Notes: generated by a model from the letters alone, not told the origin. DNA of 64,000 bases from Piezodorus guildinii (GCA_023052935.1 CM041295.1:106642711-106706710), one strand, 5' to 3'; positions 34,757-45,054 are shown, counted from the stretch's first letter. Program-made: numbers and translations.

Positions 34757-35590
34757 TGCGCACGGTTTTCACTTTATTAAAATCAATTTAATAATTTTGA
34801 AATACAGTTAGTGATGAAAATAAATTTTTAAAGAATTAATTACATTGAGTTTCAATAGGAACATTTGTTTTGTTAAATAATCTATTATATTATTATCTAT
34901 GACTATCAGTTAGACTTATCTGCTTTTCATCGATCTCTATTAAATTTTGCGATTTCGTCTGTAAGGTAATATTATTTCTAAAACCATCATCGTATATTAT
35001 ACTTCTATAATACCATTATTAATTTCGAAAAACCAAAAATTAATAAAAAATTATCTTCTTCAGTTCAAGCCGTTCCTTATAAATGCTAATTAGATGATAT
35101 GGTTATTTTTTTGTAATCTAAGAAATTAAAAGTACTTTAGAGGAAGACAATTTTTAAAAATGGGGTTTAAGTCATGTCAGACTATTTCAATCAGAATAAA
35201 ATCTACACGATCTTTAATCCCATTAAATTTTTCATCGATTTTGGGAGTTGAATCAAAATTGTTTTTTAGAAAATCGTAAAAAAGTTCCAAATGCATAGTA
35301 TAAAATAGCTCTTCTGGTAGTCCGATTTTGATGAAAAAGTCCTGTGACTTTTCGGTCATATAGTAGTCTTAAATATGAAATTTAGGCTTCCTGTGATTTT
35401 TTTTTTTCCGTGCTAAACTTACCACACATACACTCACACACACGGAGACACAAGCCTTTTTGCGGGACTTGGTTATTTGGCCCAGAGGACCCTAAAACGT
35501 GTATTTCCGTTGAAAACTGGAATTCGAACATGTTCACGATCGCAATACTTTCCTTTACTATATATTTCATTTATAAGTTAGTGAAAGTAA
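34757..35590 (+). repeat. Rep850 copy
   Basis: Forward, nearly full length, from GCGCACGGTTTTCACTTTAT to TAAGTTAGTGAAAGTA. The overlapping frames at 35177, 35382 and 35410 are repeat by-products. Confidence 0.8.
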
Positions 35591-36187
35591 GAAGGTGTTT
35601 TGGAGAACTATAAAAAAATCAGCTCTAATTTTTCTACTTCAAATAGGTAATTTCTTTTTCCGTGGCATTTTTATTGATTTATTTTTGCTATGAAAGGCTC
35701 TGTAAAGGTTTTGTGATACTGATATTTAAGAAATTACGACTTAGAGAGGGTTTCCCCCACCTCGGGACTACCTTGGTGAAGTGGCGCTTGGCAAAGCGGG
35801 AGAATCCCAAACTACACACCATCGTTATAAATTAAAATGAAGCAATTGGAGGAATGGCGCAGACGGTCCAGAAACACTGACCTTCAGTTTAGGATCCCTC
35901 GGGAAATTCTTTTTTATCCTATCCTATCACATTTGCCGCCTCAAGTGCTGATTTCCATAACATCATATAGGGACGGCAATTTATTAGGAAATATTATGAC
36001 ATATGAGTCCTTTTCTGTGAATGACGTGTAACGATATTTATAAAAAAAAAAAAAATAATTATAACGTTGAATGCGACCTGTAAGCTTTGTATCTAAAAAC
36101 TGTTCCCAAAAAAAAAAAAAATCTATAAAATGTTACCACTTCGTGTATATAAATTGAAAGAAATATAAAGTTGCTTTAATTAATATA
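35591..36187. other. unrecognised island with a 64-codon frame
   Basis: 35690-36030 is less A+T-rich. The frame 35837-36031 (MKQLEEWRRRSRNTDLQFRI start) is not recognised. Its upstream piece TTTTGTGATACTGATATTTA recurs at 37258-37280, so part of this is repetitive. It could be LINE-derived. Confidence 0.25.
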
Positions 36188-36320
36188 GTGGATATAATTA
36201 GTTGGTCATTGAGGATTACTGGCAGGAATTTGTCCGGGTGGCGGTCAGTGAATGAAGCAATTAAAATAAATGGTTGAAACTACTTAAGTGTTTCATTCAC
36301 TGATTGCCACCATGACGAAT
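36188..36320. mobile_element. FB-H terminal fragment
   Basis: Contains ATAATTAGTTGGTCATTGAG and GTCCGGGTGGCGGTCAGTGA, mirrored shortly after by TTCATTCACTGATTGCCACC. It corresponds to the outer ends of the elements at 57301 and 59100. Confidence 0.6.
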
Positions 36321-36507
36321 CTCTTCGTGTAATAAAATTGTTGTTAATGAAAATGTAAGTCCTCTTTTCGCAAAAATCTTATATTCATATAAAAAATACA
36401 TACAACATAATTTCAAATGCGGTTATTTTTAAAATTGTTTCATCGGTATGTAAACTAATCCTTTTTTTAACTTTATTTAAATACGAAATCCACTTTTTTA
36501 TTGTTCA

Positions 36508-36655
36508 TTTTTTTTTTTTTTTTTTTTTTTTGCTGTATGTAGTATTGATTTTTACTGCTCCAATTGGCGTGCAATGAGGTGATTAGACCGAGATCACGAC
36601 CAGCCATTTTCCATCCTCAAATTTGTTGGTACAAAATTTTAGAGGCTACGCTACA
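36508..36655 (-). mobile_element. SINE-A 3' fragment with T24 tract
   Basis: Body landmarks GGCGTGCAATGAGGTGATTA and GACCGAGATCACGACCAGCC follow a plus-strand T24 run at 36508-36531. The head is missing. Confidence 0.55.
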
Positions 36656-36657
36656 AA

Positions 36658-37037
36658 ATCGAGACGTTGATTTCCAAAAGGTACTATATACATACTAGGA
36701 TATTTTATCGGAACCGCAAAAATCTCTGATTACTTTATTATTAAACCAACTTATTTGATTCTTTTCCCATTGAAATCTAGATTTTTTTTCTTTTTACTTT
36801 ATTAATAACACCATATTAAAGTTATGAAATGAAATGTTTTAGTATGCTTTGGAGCGAAACTAAATGTGTGATTAGTACCTTCAGAAAATAATTTCATTTC
36901 TAAATCTCGTTTTTGAAGGACTTCAAAGGAGTGTTCATTAGATAAAATAAAATAGGAGATTTATATAATTGATGGGAATACAAATATATCGAAAAATTCT
37001 ACTTTTGTTTTGGAAATCAAAGTCTCAATTATATGGT
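36658..37037. mobile_element. TIR390 element, copy 2
   Basis: GAGACGTTGATTTCCAAAAG at the left and GGAAATCAAAGTCTCAATT at the right. Internal CACCATATTAAAGTTATGAA matches 49860-49890. Confidence 0.75.
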
Positions 37038-37164
37038 TTGTGCATTTGGGAGTGTATCGTTTTATCATGTCCTATTCACCTATTTTGGAGAGTAAGAGAA
37101 ACTAAATGTTAGTGCCTCGTGTGTTAATTGTTTTGCTGTAATAAGTACTAAATCAGCTAAGGTA

Positions 37165-37167
<3 letters not shown>

Positions 37168-37206
<39 letters not shown>
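37168..37206. repeat. (AT)n microsatellite
   Basis: About 19 units, followed by a T-rich tract to 37250. Confidence 0.9.
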
Positions 37207-37216
<10 letters not shown>

Positions 37217-37250
37217 TATTTATTTTTTTTTTTTATTATATTTTATATTT

Positions 37251-37650
37251 TTATAAGGGTTTGTGACACTGATACTTAACAAATTACGATATAGAGACAC
37301 ACCTCTTACCTCCAGCATCATTAGAATTTTGGTACTTCCCCGTACTTCATTGCAGGATATGAATTATAGTAGCTTTCTGTTTGTTTACTTAACCTGACGT
37401 AAGGGTGAATTTTATATAACATAATATTCAAATAGAGGCCATAAAAATTAAAAAAGGAAAACAATCATTATTTAACTTAAAACAACATTTCTACTTCAGC
37501 TAGCAATAAGATTCGCTCATATTTCCCCATTTTTTACCAATTTTAATTAAGGGAAATTGATAATTACTTGGAATCGAAAAAGTGGTACTCGTACCTCAGA
37601 GAAAAAAATAAATAAAAAAAGAATAAGGAATATAAGCCCTGTTAGATTAT
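37251..37650. other. no gene seen
   Basis: 37258-37280 matches 35706-35730. Otherwise unrecognised. Confidence 0.4.
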
Positions 37651-37734
37651 AAAGTCTTAGAGTAAAATAATTGAAAACAATAGAATTAAACTAATAACAT
37701 GAACAATTAAAATAACTCAAAAAATAAATTCTAA

Positions 37735-37745
37735 TAAAAATGCAC
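37735..37745 (+). repeat. TSD of the Jockey LINE, left copy
   Basis: TAAAAATGCAC, repeated exactly at 42531-42541 after the poly(A). The duplication may be up to two bases longer because the preceding AA cannot be told from the A-tail. Confidence 0.92.
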
Positions 37746-37778
37746 GAGTTCTGCGCATGCGCAAGAGTATAGCGGTCA
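37746..37778 (+). promoter_or_regulatory. probable internal promoter of the LINE
   Basis: The first bases hold TGCGCATGCGCA (37752-37763), a perfect palindrome equal to the NRF-1 (insect Erect wing) consensus YGCGCAYGCGCR. GGTCA at 37774-37778 fits the downstream promoter element RGWYV at +28 to +32 if transcription starts at A37747. Jockey-type LINEs are known to use TATA-less internal promoters with a downstream element. The factor assignment here is inferred from the motif only. Confidence 0.55.
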
Positions 37779-38052
37779 TCTTTCAAATCGGCTCTTGGAT
37801 TTCTTGCTTTTTCAGTTGGATATCACTTCAGAAAAGTCTTGAAAACATCACTAGGCTTCAGGATAACAACAACAGTAAATATTGGAGCAAACAACGGTAA
37901 GTTGGGTTACAATTTACACTGTAAAGTGAATGCTGAGTCACCTCTTCATATCAGCTGATTGCCAATAGCTAGGCAAGGCTGGTCTTGCTTAACTTTTCTT
38001 AAGTTATTTTTTTTTCCCCCACATCTGGTTATTATTTAATTATTTTCCTTAC

Positions 38053-38079
38053 ATGAAATGCGATATTATCATCAAGTAA
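38053..38079 (+). CDS. short upstream ORF in LINE leader
   Basis: ATG at 38053 opens eight codons (MKCDIIIK) and stops at TAA 38077-38079. The stop overlaps an ATG at 38079 (TAATG), which is the eighth codon of ORF1. It could steer ribosomes to the second ORF1 start by reinitiation. No direct evidence of translation. Confidence 0.3.
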   Translation: MKCDIIIK

Positions 38080-39362
38080 TGTCCTCCAAAGCTTCAACTA
38101 AAAGATCTAGATCTAGTGGTTCAATCCCGTCCCCTACGAAACAAAGACCTCGCCGTGATACTAATAAAAGATTACAAGCAACCCCTTCAGGTACTAATTC
38201 AGAATCTGAACCACAACCTGGCACATCGTCACAAGGGATGACTGACGAATCGCCGTTTTTCACCCCAAATCCTTTTCAGATTTTGCATAATGAAAAAGAA
38301 AACATGGAATCTACTCCTATACCCAGTGAACCACGGGCTCCTCCCATATTTGTCAAAAATATCAGAAATTTCCAGTTGTTGTGTGCGCAATTGAACAAAA
38401 TTACCGAATCTACCAGCTACTACTGTATGAGTAGAATCAATGATACCAAAATATCTCCTACTACTGCCGAGACATATAGAAAAATAGTGAAATATTTAAC
38501 TGAAACCAAAGCAGATTTCCATACCTATCAGCTACGCCAAGAGAGAGCTTTAAGGGTAGTAATCAGAAACCTACACCCCTCGACACCAGTTGAAGCAATT
38601 AAAGAAGAACTAACGGAGATGGGCTATAAAGTGCGGCAAGTCACTAATGTCCTAAAGGATAAAATTCCTCTACCTCTCTTTTTTGTGGATTTGGAACCAG
38701 CAGAAGGAGTTGAAAAAATCTATGACCTCAATAGATTGTACTATACCAGCGTAAGAGTTGAAAAACCTTACATAAAGAAGGAGATAGTTCAGTGCCATAA
38801 CTGTCAAGCATATGGGCATACTAAAAGTTATTGTCATCACATACCTCGATGCGTGAAATGCGGTGAACAGCACAAGTCTGTGGAGTGTACAAAACCAAAA
38901 TCAACACCAGCTGTATGTGCTCATTGCCTCAAGGACCACCCAGCCAACTATAAAGGATGCCAAATCTATAAGGAACTGAGGACCAGGTTTCAAAAACCTC
39001 AAGTACTGGATGAAACAGCAAGACAAGTAAGAAACAGAAGAGAACCCTCAAAACTTATTGATGCCAATGTATCATTTGCCCACCTACTTGGAGGTGGGAA
39101 TCAAAGTACTGAAGCCGTGGCCCTGCCGGAACTACAGAATGTACCTCAATCCATTCCACATATACCTCTTCCTCAAAATGTAACCAATCCTAAAAATCCT
39201 AATCAACCACAAATCTCTCATATCCCTCCTCCTTCAAATGCCACAGACCTTACCAGTTTGATGACATCCTTTATCTCCGAAATTAAATCCCTTGTTATGC
39301 CCCTAATATCACTCCTTACAAACCTTGTATCAAATCTCATTCCTGCCTTACAAAAACCATAA
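38058..39362 (+). CDS. LINE ORF1 protein, zinc-knuckle RNA-binding (Gag-like)
   Basis: 434 residues. Jockey-clade ORF1 proteins bind the element RNA and escort it to the nucleus. Residues 1-60 are basic and serine/proline-rich, probably disordered. Residues 160-240 match the PRE_C2HC domain that precedes zinc fingers in these proteins (RALRVVIRNLHPSTPVEAIK onward). Three zinc knuckles follow: C246-C249-H254-C259 (CX2CX4HX4C), C265-C268-H272-C277 (CX2CX3HX4C) and C287-C290-H294-C301 (CX2CX3HX6C). Residues 345-400 are proline/asparagine-rich and 400-430 form an amphipathic hydrophobic tail. The start could be M1 (38058) or M8 (38079); a short upstream ORF ends exactly on the latter. The stop TAA touches the ATG of ORF2. 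No frame damage. Confidence 0.93.
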   Translation: MRYYHQVMSSKASTKRSRSSGSIPSPTKQRPRRDTNKRLQATPSGTNSESEPQPGTSSQGMTDESPFFTPNPFQILHNEKENMESTPIPSEPRAPPIFVKNIRNFQLLCAQLNKITESTSYYCMSRINDTKISPTTAETYRKIVKYLTETKADFHTYQLRQERALRVVIRNLHPSTPVEAIKEELTEMGYKVRQVTNVLKDKIPLPLFFVDLEPAEGVEKIYDLNRLYYTSVRVEKPYIKKEIVQCHNCQAYGHTKSYCHHIPRCVKCGEQHKSVECTKPKSTPAVCAHCLKDHPANYKGCQIYKELRTRFQKPQVLDETARQVRNRREPSKLIDANVSFAHLLGGGNQSTEAVALPELQNVPQSIPHIPLPQNVTNPKNPNQPQISHIPPPSNATDLTSLMTSFISEIKSLVMPLISLLTNLVSNLIPALQKP

Positions 39363-42041
39363 ATGACCTCACCTAATTCCTTATCCATTCTCCTTTGGAA
39401 TGCGAATGGTGTTAGAACTCACACTGACGAACTTACAGCCGTACTGCAAGACAAAAACATTGATGTTGCACTCATTACTGAAACTAGACTAACCACTAAA
39501 CAGTACTTCAAAATACCAGAATACATAACATACCGGACAGACCATCCAGACGGCAAAGCCCATGCCGGTACTGCTGTCATTGTCCGCCGATCCGTCACCC
39601 ATCACTTACACCCACTTCCCGCCCACGATTACCTACAAGCAACTTCCATTGTAATCAAAACCTTTTCCTTTCCGCTTATCATCGCATCAGCATACTGCCC
39701 TCCTAAACATCCTATTTCCTCTGCCCAATTTGGATCCTTCCTCAACTCCTTGGGAAATCACTTCATTTTGGGTGCCGACTTAAACGCTAAGAATCAACAG
39801 TGGGGTTCTAGAACCACCAATTCTCGTGGACGGACGTTGCAGTCTGTACTCAACTCCCGACGCTTTCATCTCCTACCTCCCGATTCTCCTACCTACTGGC
39901 CGACAGATCCTAACCGTAATCCTGACATCCTCGACTTCTTCATCCACTGCGGATTAGGCTCCCTGAACTATTCCGTAACTCGCCTTGATGAACTATCCTC
40001 TGATCATAGTCCATTAATCCTAAATGTATCCATAACTCCTATTCCGAAACCTTTCCCACCGTCATTCATTAGAGGCCCTGTCAACTGGAACCTCTTCCGC
40101 GAAATCCTTACCAATGATATTGACCTCAGAGTACCTCTCAAAACCCAAACTGACCTAGATGATGCCGTATTTTCCTTTACAACCACAATTCAACAAGCTG
40201 CCTGGACTGCCTCCTCTCCCAAACAATCCCAAAGAATTCCTAACAAAAGCCATTTACCACAACACCTGAAGGACCTCATCAACACCAAACGCCGAGCCAG
40301 ATCATTATGGCAACGCACCCGCCACCCAGAAGATCGCCGCTCTTACAACTTTCTTTGTAGAAAATTAAAGCGGGAGTTGGCGATATTCCGTTCCCAATCC
40401 TACAATTCCTACCTCTCCTCTCTTTCGACTCGTGACAATTCCCTATGGAATGTCACGAAGAGAATTCTAAAATCCCACACCATTTCCCACCCTCTTCGGC
40501 GCTGTGATAGTTCCTGGGCTGCTTCCGACAAGGATAAAGCCGAGGAATTCGCGCAGCACCTTTCCAAAGTTTTCACTCCTCATCCTGAGCTCAATCCAAC
40601 CCATACTGCAACAGTTGAAGAGTTCCTTATGTCACCAATACCACTATCCTTACCACCTAAAGCAGTTAATCCATCTGAGATTAAATATCTTCTTAAAAAG
40701 CTTCCTCTCCGTAAATCCCCAGGATACGACCTCCTTACTCCTCAGATCTTAAGACAACTTCCTCCCAAAGCCATTACATTTCTTGCATATCTCTATAACT
40801 GTATCCTACGCACTACCTATTTCCCTCTCATATGGAAACATTCAACTATCATCCTTTTCCTAAAACCAGGCAAACCTTCCCACAGCACTTCATCTTACAG
40901 ACCAATTAGCCTGCTCCCGATCCTCTCCAAAATCTTCGAAAAACTCCTATTAAAACGAATCCTAGCCAAATTTCACAATTTTCCTTCACATCAGTTTGGA
41001 TTTCGTCCTCAACATTCCACGGTTCACCAAGGACTCCGAGTTGTAGACCACATTTCCTCCGCCCTTGAGTGCAAGGAGTATTGTTCGGGTGCCTTTCTGG
41101 ACATAGCTCAAGCTTTTGACCGGGTGTGGCACCCGGGACTGCTCTTTAAGCTCAAAACCCATTTACCTCAATCCTTATACCTAATCCTCCGATCCTATTT
41201 ATCAAACCGCTCCTTCCGAGTTCGCAGTGGTTCCGAATTTTCCAAACATTATACTGTTGAGGCCGGTGTTCCTCAAGGCAGCGTCTTAGGACCCGTCCTC
41301 TACATCCTCTACACCGCCGATATTCCTACCGATCCCGATACCTTTCTGGCAACATTTGCTGATGATACCGCCATTTTGTCATCCAATTCCGATCCTGAAG
41401 TAGCATCGCTAAATCTCCAAAAGCATCTTTCCCTTGTCGAAGACTGGTGCAATGCTTGGCGCATTAAGGTGAACGAAAGCAAATGCACTCACGTCACATT
41501 CACCCTTCGACGCAAATCCTGTCCAACGGTTAATTTCAATTCCATACCGCTTCCTTCCTCAGACACAGTCCGGTATCTCGGCTTTTTACTAGACAAAAGA
41601 CTGACGTGGAACCCACATACAAGACTCAAAAGAAAAGAACTCAACCGCAGATTCGGCCAGTTATACAGACTACTAAACAGAAAATCTCATCTTACTGTTG
41701 ACAACAAATTACTAATATACAAGACAGTACTGAAACCTATATGGACCTACGGACTTGAACTGTGGGGAACAGCTAAACTTTCTAACATCAAACGCATCCA
41801 ATCCTTCCAATCCAAAGTCCTCCGAACAATAGTTAATGCTCCTTATTACGTTACCAACTGTACCCTACACCATGACCTTAATATTCCGTTTGTTTTAGAC
41901 CTGGTACCATCCAAATTTTCCAAATTTCATCAGAACCTTACTCATCATCCTAACCCTCTAGCGCAATCCCTATCCAGCACCACCCATCCCTACAATCCTC
42001 CTCGAAGATTGAAACGGCAGTGGCCACGAGACCTATTGTAA
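39363..42041 (+). CDS. LINE ORF2 protein, endonuclease and reverse transcriptase
   Basis: 892 residues; nicks target DNA and copies the LINE RNA at the nick. The N-terminal APE-like endonuclease (about 1-225) shows N13 in WNANG, E40 in LITET, D139 and N141 in GADLNAKN, D191 in DILDFF, and S212-D214-H215 in SSDHSP. The reverse transcriptase (about 435-745) shows YRPISLLPILSKIFEKLL, FGFRPQHST, FLDIAQAFD with catalytic D580, GVPQGSVLGP, FADD with catalytic D667-D668, and YLGFLLD. The C-terminal region (745-892) is typical of Jockey, with no RNase H domain seen. It starts directly after the ORF1 stop, in the same frame, so it is probably translated by reinitiation, or rarely by read-through. C-rich codon choice differs from the host DNA. 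Confidence 0.96.
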   Translation: MTSPNSLSILLWNANGVRTHTDELTAVLQDKNIDVALITETRLTTKQYFKIPEYITYRTDHPDGKAHAGTAVIVRRSVTHHLHPLPAHDYLQATSIVIKTFSFPLIIASAYCPPKHPISSAQFGSFLNSLGNHFILGADLNAKNQQWGSRTTNSRGRTLQSVLNSRRFHLLPPDSPTYWPTDPNRNPDILDFFIHCGLGSLNYSVTRLDELSSDHSPLILNVSITPIPKPFPPSFIRGPVNWNLFREILTNDIDLRVPLKTQTDLDDAVFSFTTTIQQAAWTASSPKQSQRIPNKSHLPQHLKDLINTKRRARSLWQRTRHPEDRRSYNFLCRKLKRELAIFRSQSYNSYLSSLSTRDNSLWNVTKRILKSHTISHPLRRCDSSWAASDKDKAEEFAQHLSKVFTPHPELNPTHTATVEEFLMSPIPLSLPPKAVNPSEIKYLLKKLPLRKSPGYDLLTPQILRQLPPKAITFLAYLYNCILRTTYFPLIWKHSTIILFLKPGKPSHSTSSYRPISLLPILSKIFEKLLLKRILAKFHNFPSHQFGFRPQHSTVHQGLRVVDHISSALECKEYCSGAFLDIAQAFDRVWHPGLLFKLKTHLPQSLYLILRSYLSNRSFRVRSGSEFSKHYTVEAGVPQGSVLGPVLYILYTADIPTDPDTFLATFADDTAILSSNSDPEVASLNLQKHLSLVEDWCNAWRIKVNESKCTHVTFTLRRKSCPTVNFNSIPLPSSDTVRYLGFLLDKRLTWNPHTRLKRKELNRRFGQLYRLLNRKSHLTVDNKLLIYKTVLKPIWTYGLELWGTAKLSNIKRIQSFQSKVLRTIVNAPYYVTNCTLHHDLNIPFVLDLVPSKFSKFHQNLTHHPNPLAQSLSSTTHPYNPPRRLKRQWPRDLL

Positions 42042-42506
42042 ACATTTAAATTGGAGTTCTGACAATGGTCAGATCCTCCACTCATGTACGGTATGTTTGT
42101 GGCTACAGCGCCCTGACTCAGCCTCTACTGGCTCAGACCAGTGATGCGGCTGAGATAGAGGCGCTGGGATCTCTTGGATTCCGCTTTTTCCTCCACAAGT
42201 GGAGGGAAAAGCGCTTGCTGGGGTCCCTTAGCAATTGTATATATTGTATATAGTTATGATTGTGGGTAAGATGTTTATTTATTTGCCAACTTTTTATTTA
42301 TCTCAATAATAGGTTTTTGTTTCGATTTGTTTTGTTTTTTATTTATTATTATTAATTTATTGTATATATATGAATTTATTTATGTTATATTTTATGTAAT
42401 TTGACCATTATTATTATTTTCTGTATATATAGTATGAATGTGGTCTCTTATCAATATTATTATTGTTCATTTTGTAACAAATTGTAATATATCTCAATAA
42501 AGAAAT
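42042..42506 (+). other. LINE 3' UTR with two strong RNA hairpins
   Basis: 42106-42166 can fold into a branched stem: CAGCGCC/GGCGCTG outside, CTCAGCC/GGCTGAG inside, ACTGG/CCAGT at the tip. 42183-42212 is a 14-bp hairpin (GCTTTTTCCTCCAC with GTGGAGGGAAAAGC, one G-U pair). The distal UTR is A+T-rich and ends with AATAAA at 42496-42501. The hairpins may be the recognition site for the element's own reverse transcriptase; that is inference. Confidence 0.7.
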
Positions 42507-42530
42507 AAAAAAAAAAAAAAAAAAAAAAAA
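42507..42530 (+). repeat. LINE poly(A) tail, 24 bases
   Basis: Starts 5 bases after AATAAA and ends at the right TSD copy. Confidence 0.9.
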
Positions 42531-42541
42531 TAAAAATGCAC
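42531..42541 (+). repeat. TSD of the Jockey LINE, right copy
   Basis: TAAAAATGCAC, identical to 37735-37745. Confidence 0.92.
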
Positions 42542-44091
42542 AAACAAGAAAAATAAATGTATGTTAATATGAGAACAAAAACAAAAAGAAAAATATTACA
42601 TATATATTCAGTTCAAAAAAAAGAAAAAAGAAAAGAAAGAAAATTACAATTCTACTGGGTGTTTGTAAAATAGTATATAATTTAATCTTACATATTTGAA
42701 AATATTAAAAGAATATTTTTAAATAATATTTGCTGTTGAATGTATTCATGAAAATGAAAATTAAATAAATAAATGAACCTATCTGTTTGTTTTATCTGTT
42801 TATTTTCTCTAAAATTACCATCTACATATATGCATGTATATATGTAAGTTTATTTAATTTTTTTTTTGCCGTATATCAGTTCCAATTTTTTACTTTTCGT
42901 ATACAAATGAAAAAATGTTGTTCGATATATGCTATAATCCGTTGTTTCGGACGATAGCCCCCATTCTGTTCTTCGAAATCATACCTTGTGAAGACGTGAG
43001 TGACGTAACTTTTCTGTGGAGTTCAACGGCCGTGTTTGATAACTGATGTTGCACCTTATCTCTACCCGAGAACCCGTCTTTATCCAGTTTCCTTTTTGCC
43101 AGGGATAATCATTTTGCGGAACACCCAGCGGGTTTCGTCCAGGGTCCCCTAGACCTGATAAAGGGGGCATTTTTCTTGATCATCCGATAAGTGGAGAGGA
43201 GTTCCGATTTGATATCAAACCCTGAAATTTGGTCATAATTCCTGCCCTCTTGTCAGTTGTCATGATTATAAACGTTATTACATATTGTACATATTTTTTT
43301 TATCATGCCTACCGACTTACACCCTTACATGGTATTACTATCGATCTACTAAGTTCCCTGTCAGGGCGCCATAATTATCAAGGATTTTAATTTGGTTGAT
43401 AATAATGGCAATACATATTTGTTCTCGTATCTGCCTTTATATGGGTATTACTTACCGAACATTATTCACTATAATAATAGATCAAAACTCACTGTATTAT
43501 TTTCCTCACCAAATATCAAACATCCATCACAACGTACACAAGATTTTAAGAATCAGGGCATTTATTATTGATGTCTGACCTTGATCGTGTAGCCTATATG
43601 CTTCCACATTACTTACAATAAATGTAATATTGTTAAAGTTTGTTTTTCACTCATTATTGTAATACTCCATGAACTAACATTTCATATTTCATGTGTAATA
43701 TTCATCTATTTTCATATAACATGCTGGTTCTAAAACTGTTCATATCTTATTGTTTTGTGTGGTTAAAACTGCGGTTAACGATATCTCTGTAATTTATGTT
43801 TTAACAATCTTATTTTTTTTTGTTAATGTGTCGGGTTAATGAATCGTTTTTATCTTAATATTGATAAACGTACTTAAAAAATACTGTGAATAACTTAAAA
43901 GAAAAACTTAGTATCTTTTGTACATTTTCAAACCGTAGTAACAATTCGAAAAAAATATAAAATTAAAAAAAACAAAACTTAAATTTGTTTTCTGTTTTTT
44001 TTTCTCATTTTTCAAAAATTATAATATGCTATCATATTTTATATTTGCCATTTTTTTTATCAATACTAACAACGAGAAACGTGTAATTATT
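42542..44091. other. no gene seen; mixed island at 42940-43260
   Basis: The island is less A+T-rich and unrepeated in the window, with a 63-codon minus frame that I do not recognise. The rest is A+T-rich. Confidence 0.35.
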
Positions 44092-44515
44092 TCGAGCTAA
44101 TAAAATTAAAGATATAATTTTAAGATATTTTGGAAATTCAAGTCTTGACTATTTCAATGAGCATGAAACCTAAATGATTTTAAGGTCCATTGAATTTTAT
44201 ATCATTAATGATTTTAATAAAATTCGTTGTACGCGTTTTTTCAGAAAATCGTGAAAATGTATTAAATGACTGGTAAAAAGTGGCATTTTTATTTCGTCGA
44301 TTTTGTGGAAAAAGTTGCTGTAGTAATTCAGGCATGTGCTTGTCTAAAGTATGAAACTAAAGTTTCGTACAATTTTAAGTTTGTAACCTAGATCAACAAC
44401 ATACTCACACATTTTTTGCGGGACAGTATTATTTGGATTCATAGGACCCTAAAATGTGTATTCCCTTTGGAAATTCGAAATTTTTCCTTACTATATACTT
44501 TATACATAGTTTATA
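44092..44515 (+). repeat. Rep850 3' half
   Basis: Forward blocks GAAAATCGTGAAAATGTATT, GTATGAAACTAAAGTTTCGT, TTTTTGCGGGACAGT, GACCCTAAAATGTGTATT. Confidence 0.75.
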
Positions 44516-44715
44516 TTTATACTGTAAAGATACATTTATTTATATATTGGTTGTTTGACCAACCCTGACCTGGGGTAGATCTACAGTCGTTTCTCAAATT
44601 TTTTCGTACTTTCTCTTTTTTATAATTTACCACTTAAATATTTATATATCACAATACTACAGGTATTATTTATAAAATATCTTATTATCTCTAAATAAAA
44701 ACTCCCCCAAAAAAC

Positions 44716-44992
44716 GGGGTCACCTATGGTGTAGTGACCTAACAGCCTTTTATGCCGAAGACCACGGGTTTGAATCCGATGATGACCCTACCCTTCACGG
44801 AGTAAGATTCAATGGCTATGCCGTCATTCGTAGAGAACGTAATATGGTGGTCCCGAGTTTCTGCTATGTCATGTTCTCGATAAAGATCCCTATCCTAATT
44901 AAACCTGGATAAGCAAAATTTAGGACTCCCACTGCAGCATCGTCCGATTAGCCACAGTAACATAGAGTGGCGTTACAGAATAAACAATGGCC
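44716..44992 (+). mobile_element. SINE-C, near full length
   Basis: GGGGTCACCTATGGTGTAGT head, box B-like GGTTTGAATCC, TGGTGGTCCCGAGTTTCTGC, AGATCCCTATCCTAATTAAA, and end GAGTGGCGTTACAGAATAAA. Confidence 0.85.
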
Positions 44993-45054
44993 CAAAAAAA
45001 TTAATTTATAAATAAAAATCGAAATTCACCAAAACCACACTGTATAAAAATAGG

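Larger units (their letters stand above)
37746..42530 (+). mobile_element. full-length Jockey-clade non-LTR retrotransposon
   Basis: A complete LINE of 4,785 bp: 5' UTR (37746-38057), ORF1, ORF2, structured 3' UTR and A24 tail, flanked by an 11-base TSD. Jockey-clade elements move by target-primed reverse transcription of their own RNA in the nucleus. Both ORFs are intact and all visible catalytic motifs are present, so it is a recent and possibly active copy. Its base composition is clearly richer in C and G than the host DNA. It inserted into a low-copy repeat whose uninterrupted paralogue is at 34231-34335. Two older fragments of a related family lie at 22070-22560 and 24046-24465. Confidence 0.95.

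Noticed and set aside
35837..36031. 64-codon host gene (MKQLEEWRRRS...)
   Set aside because: No recognised family; the upstream part is repeated at 37258, so a repeat origin is as likely.
38058..42041. retroviral or LTR gag-pol
   Set aside because: No LTRs, protease or integrase; APE-like endonuclease, poly(A) tail and TSD define a non-LTR element.
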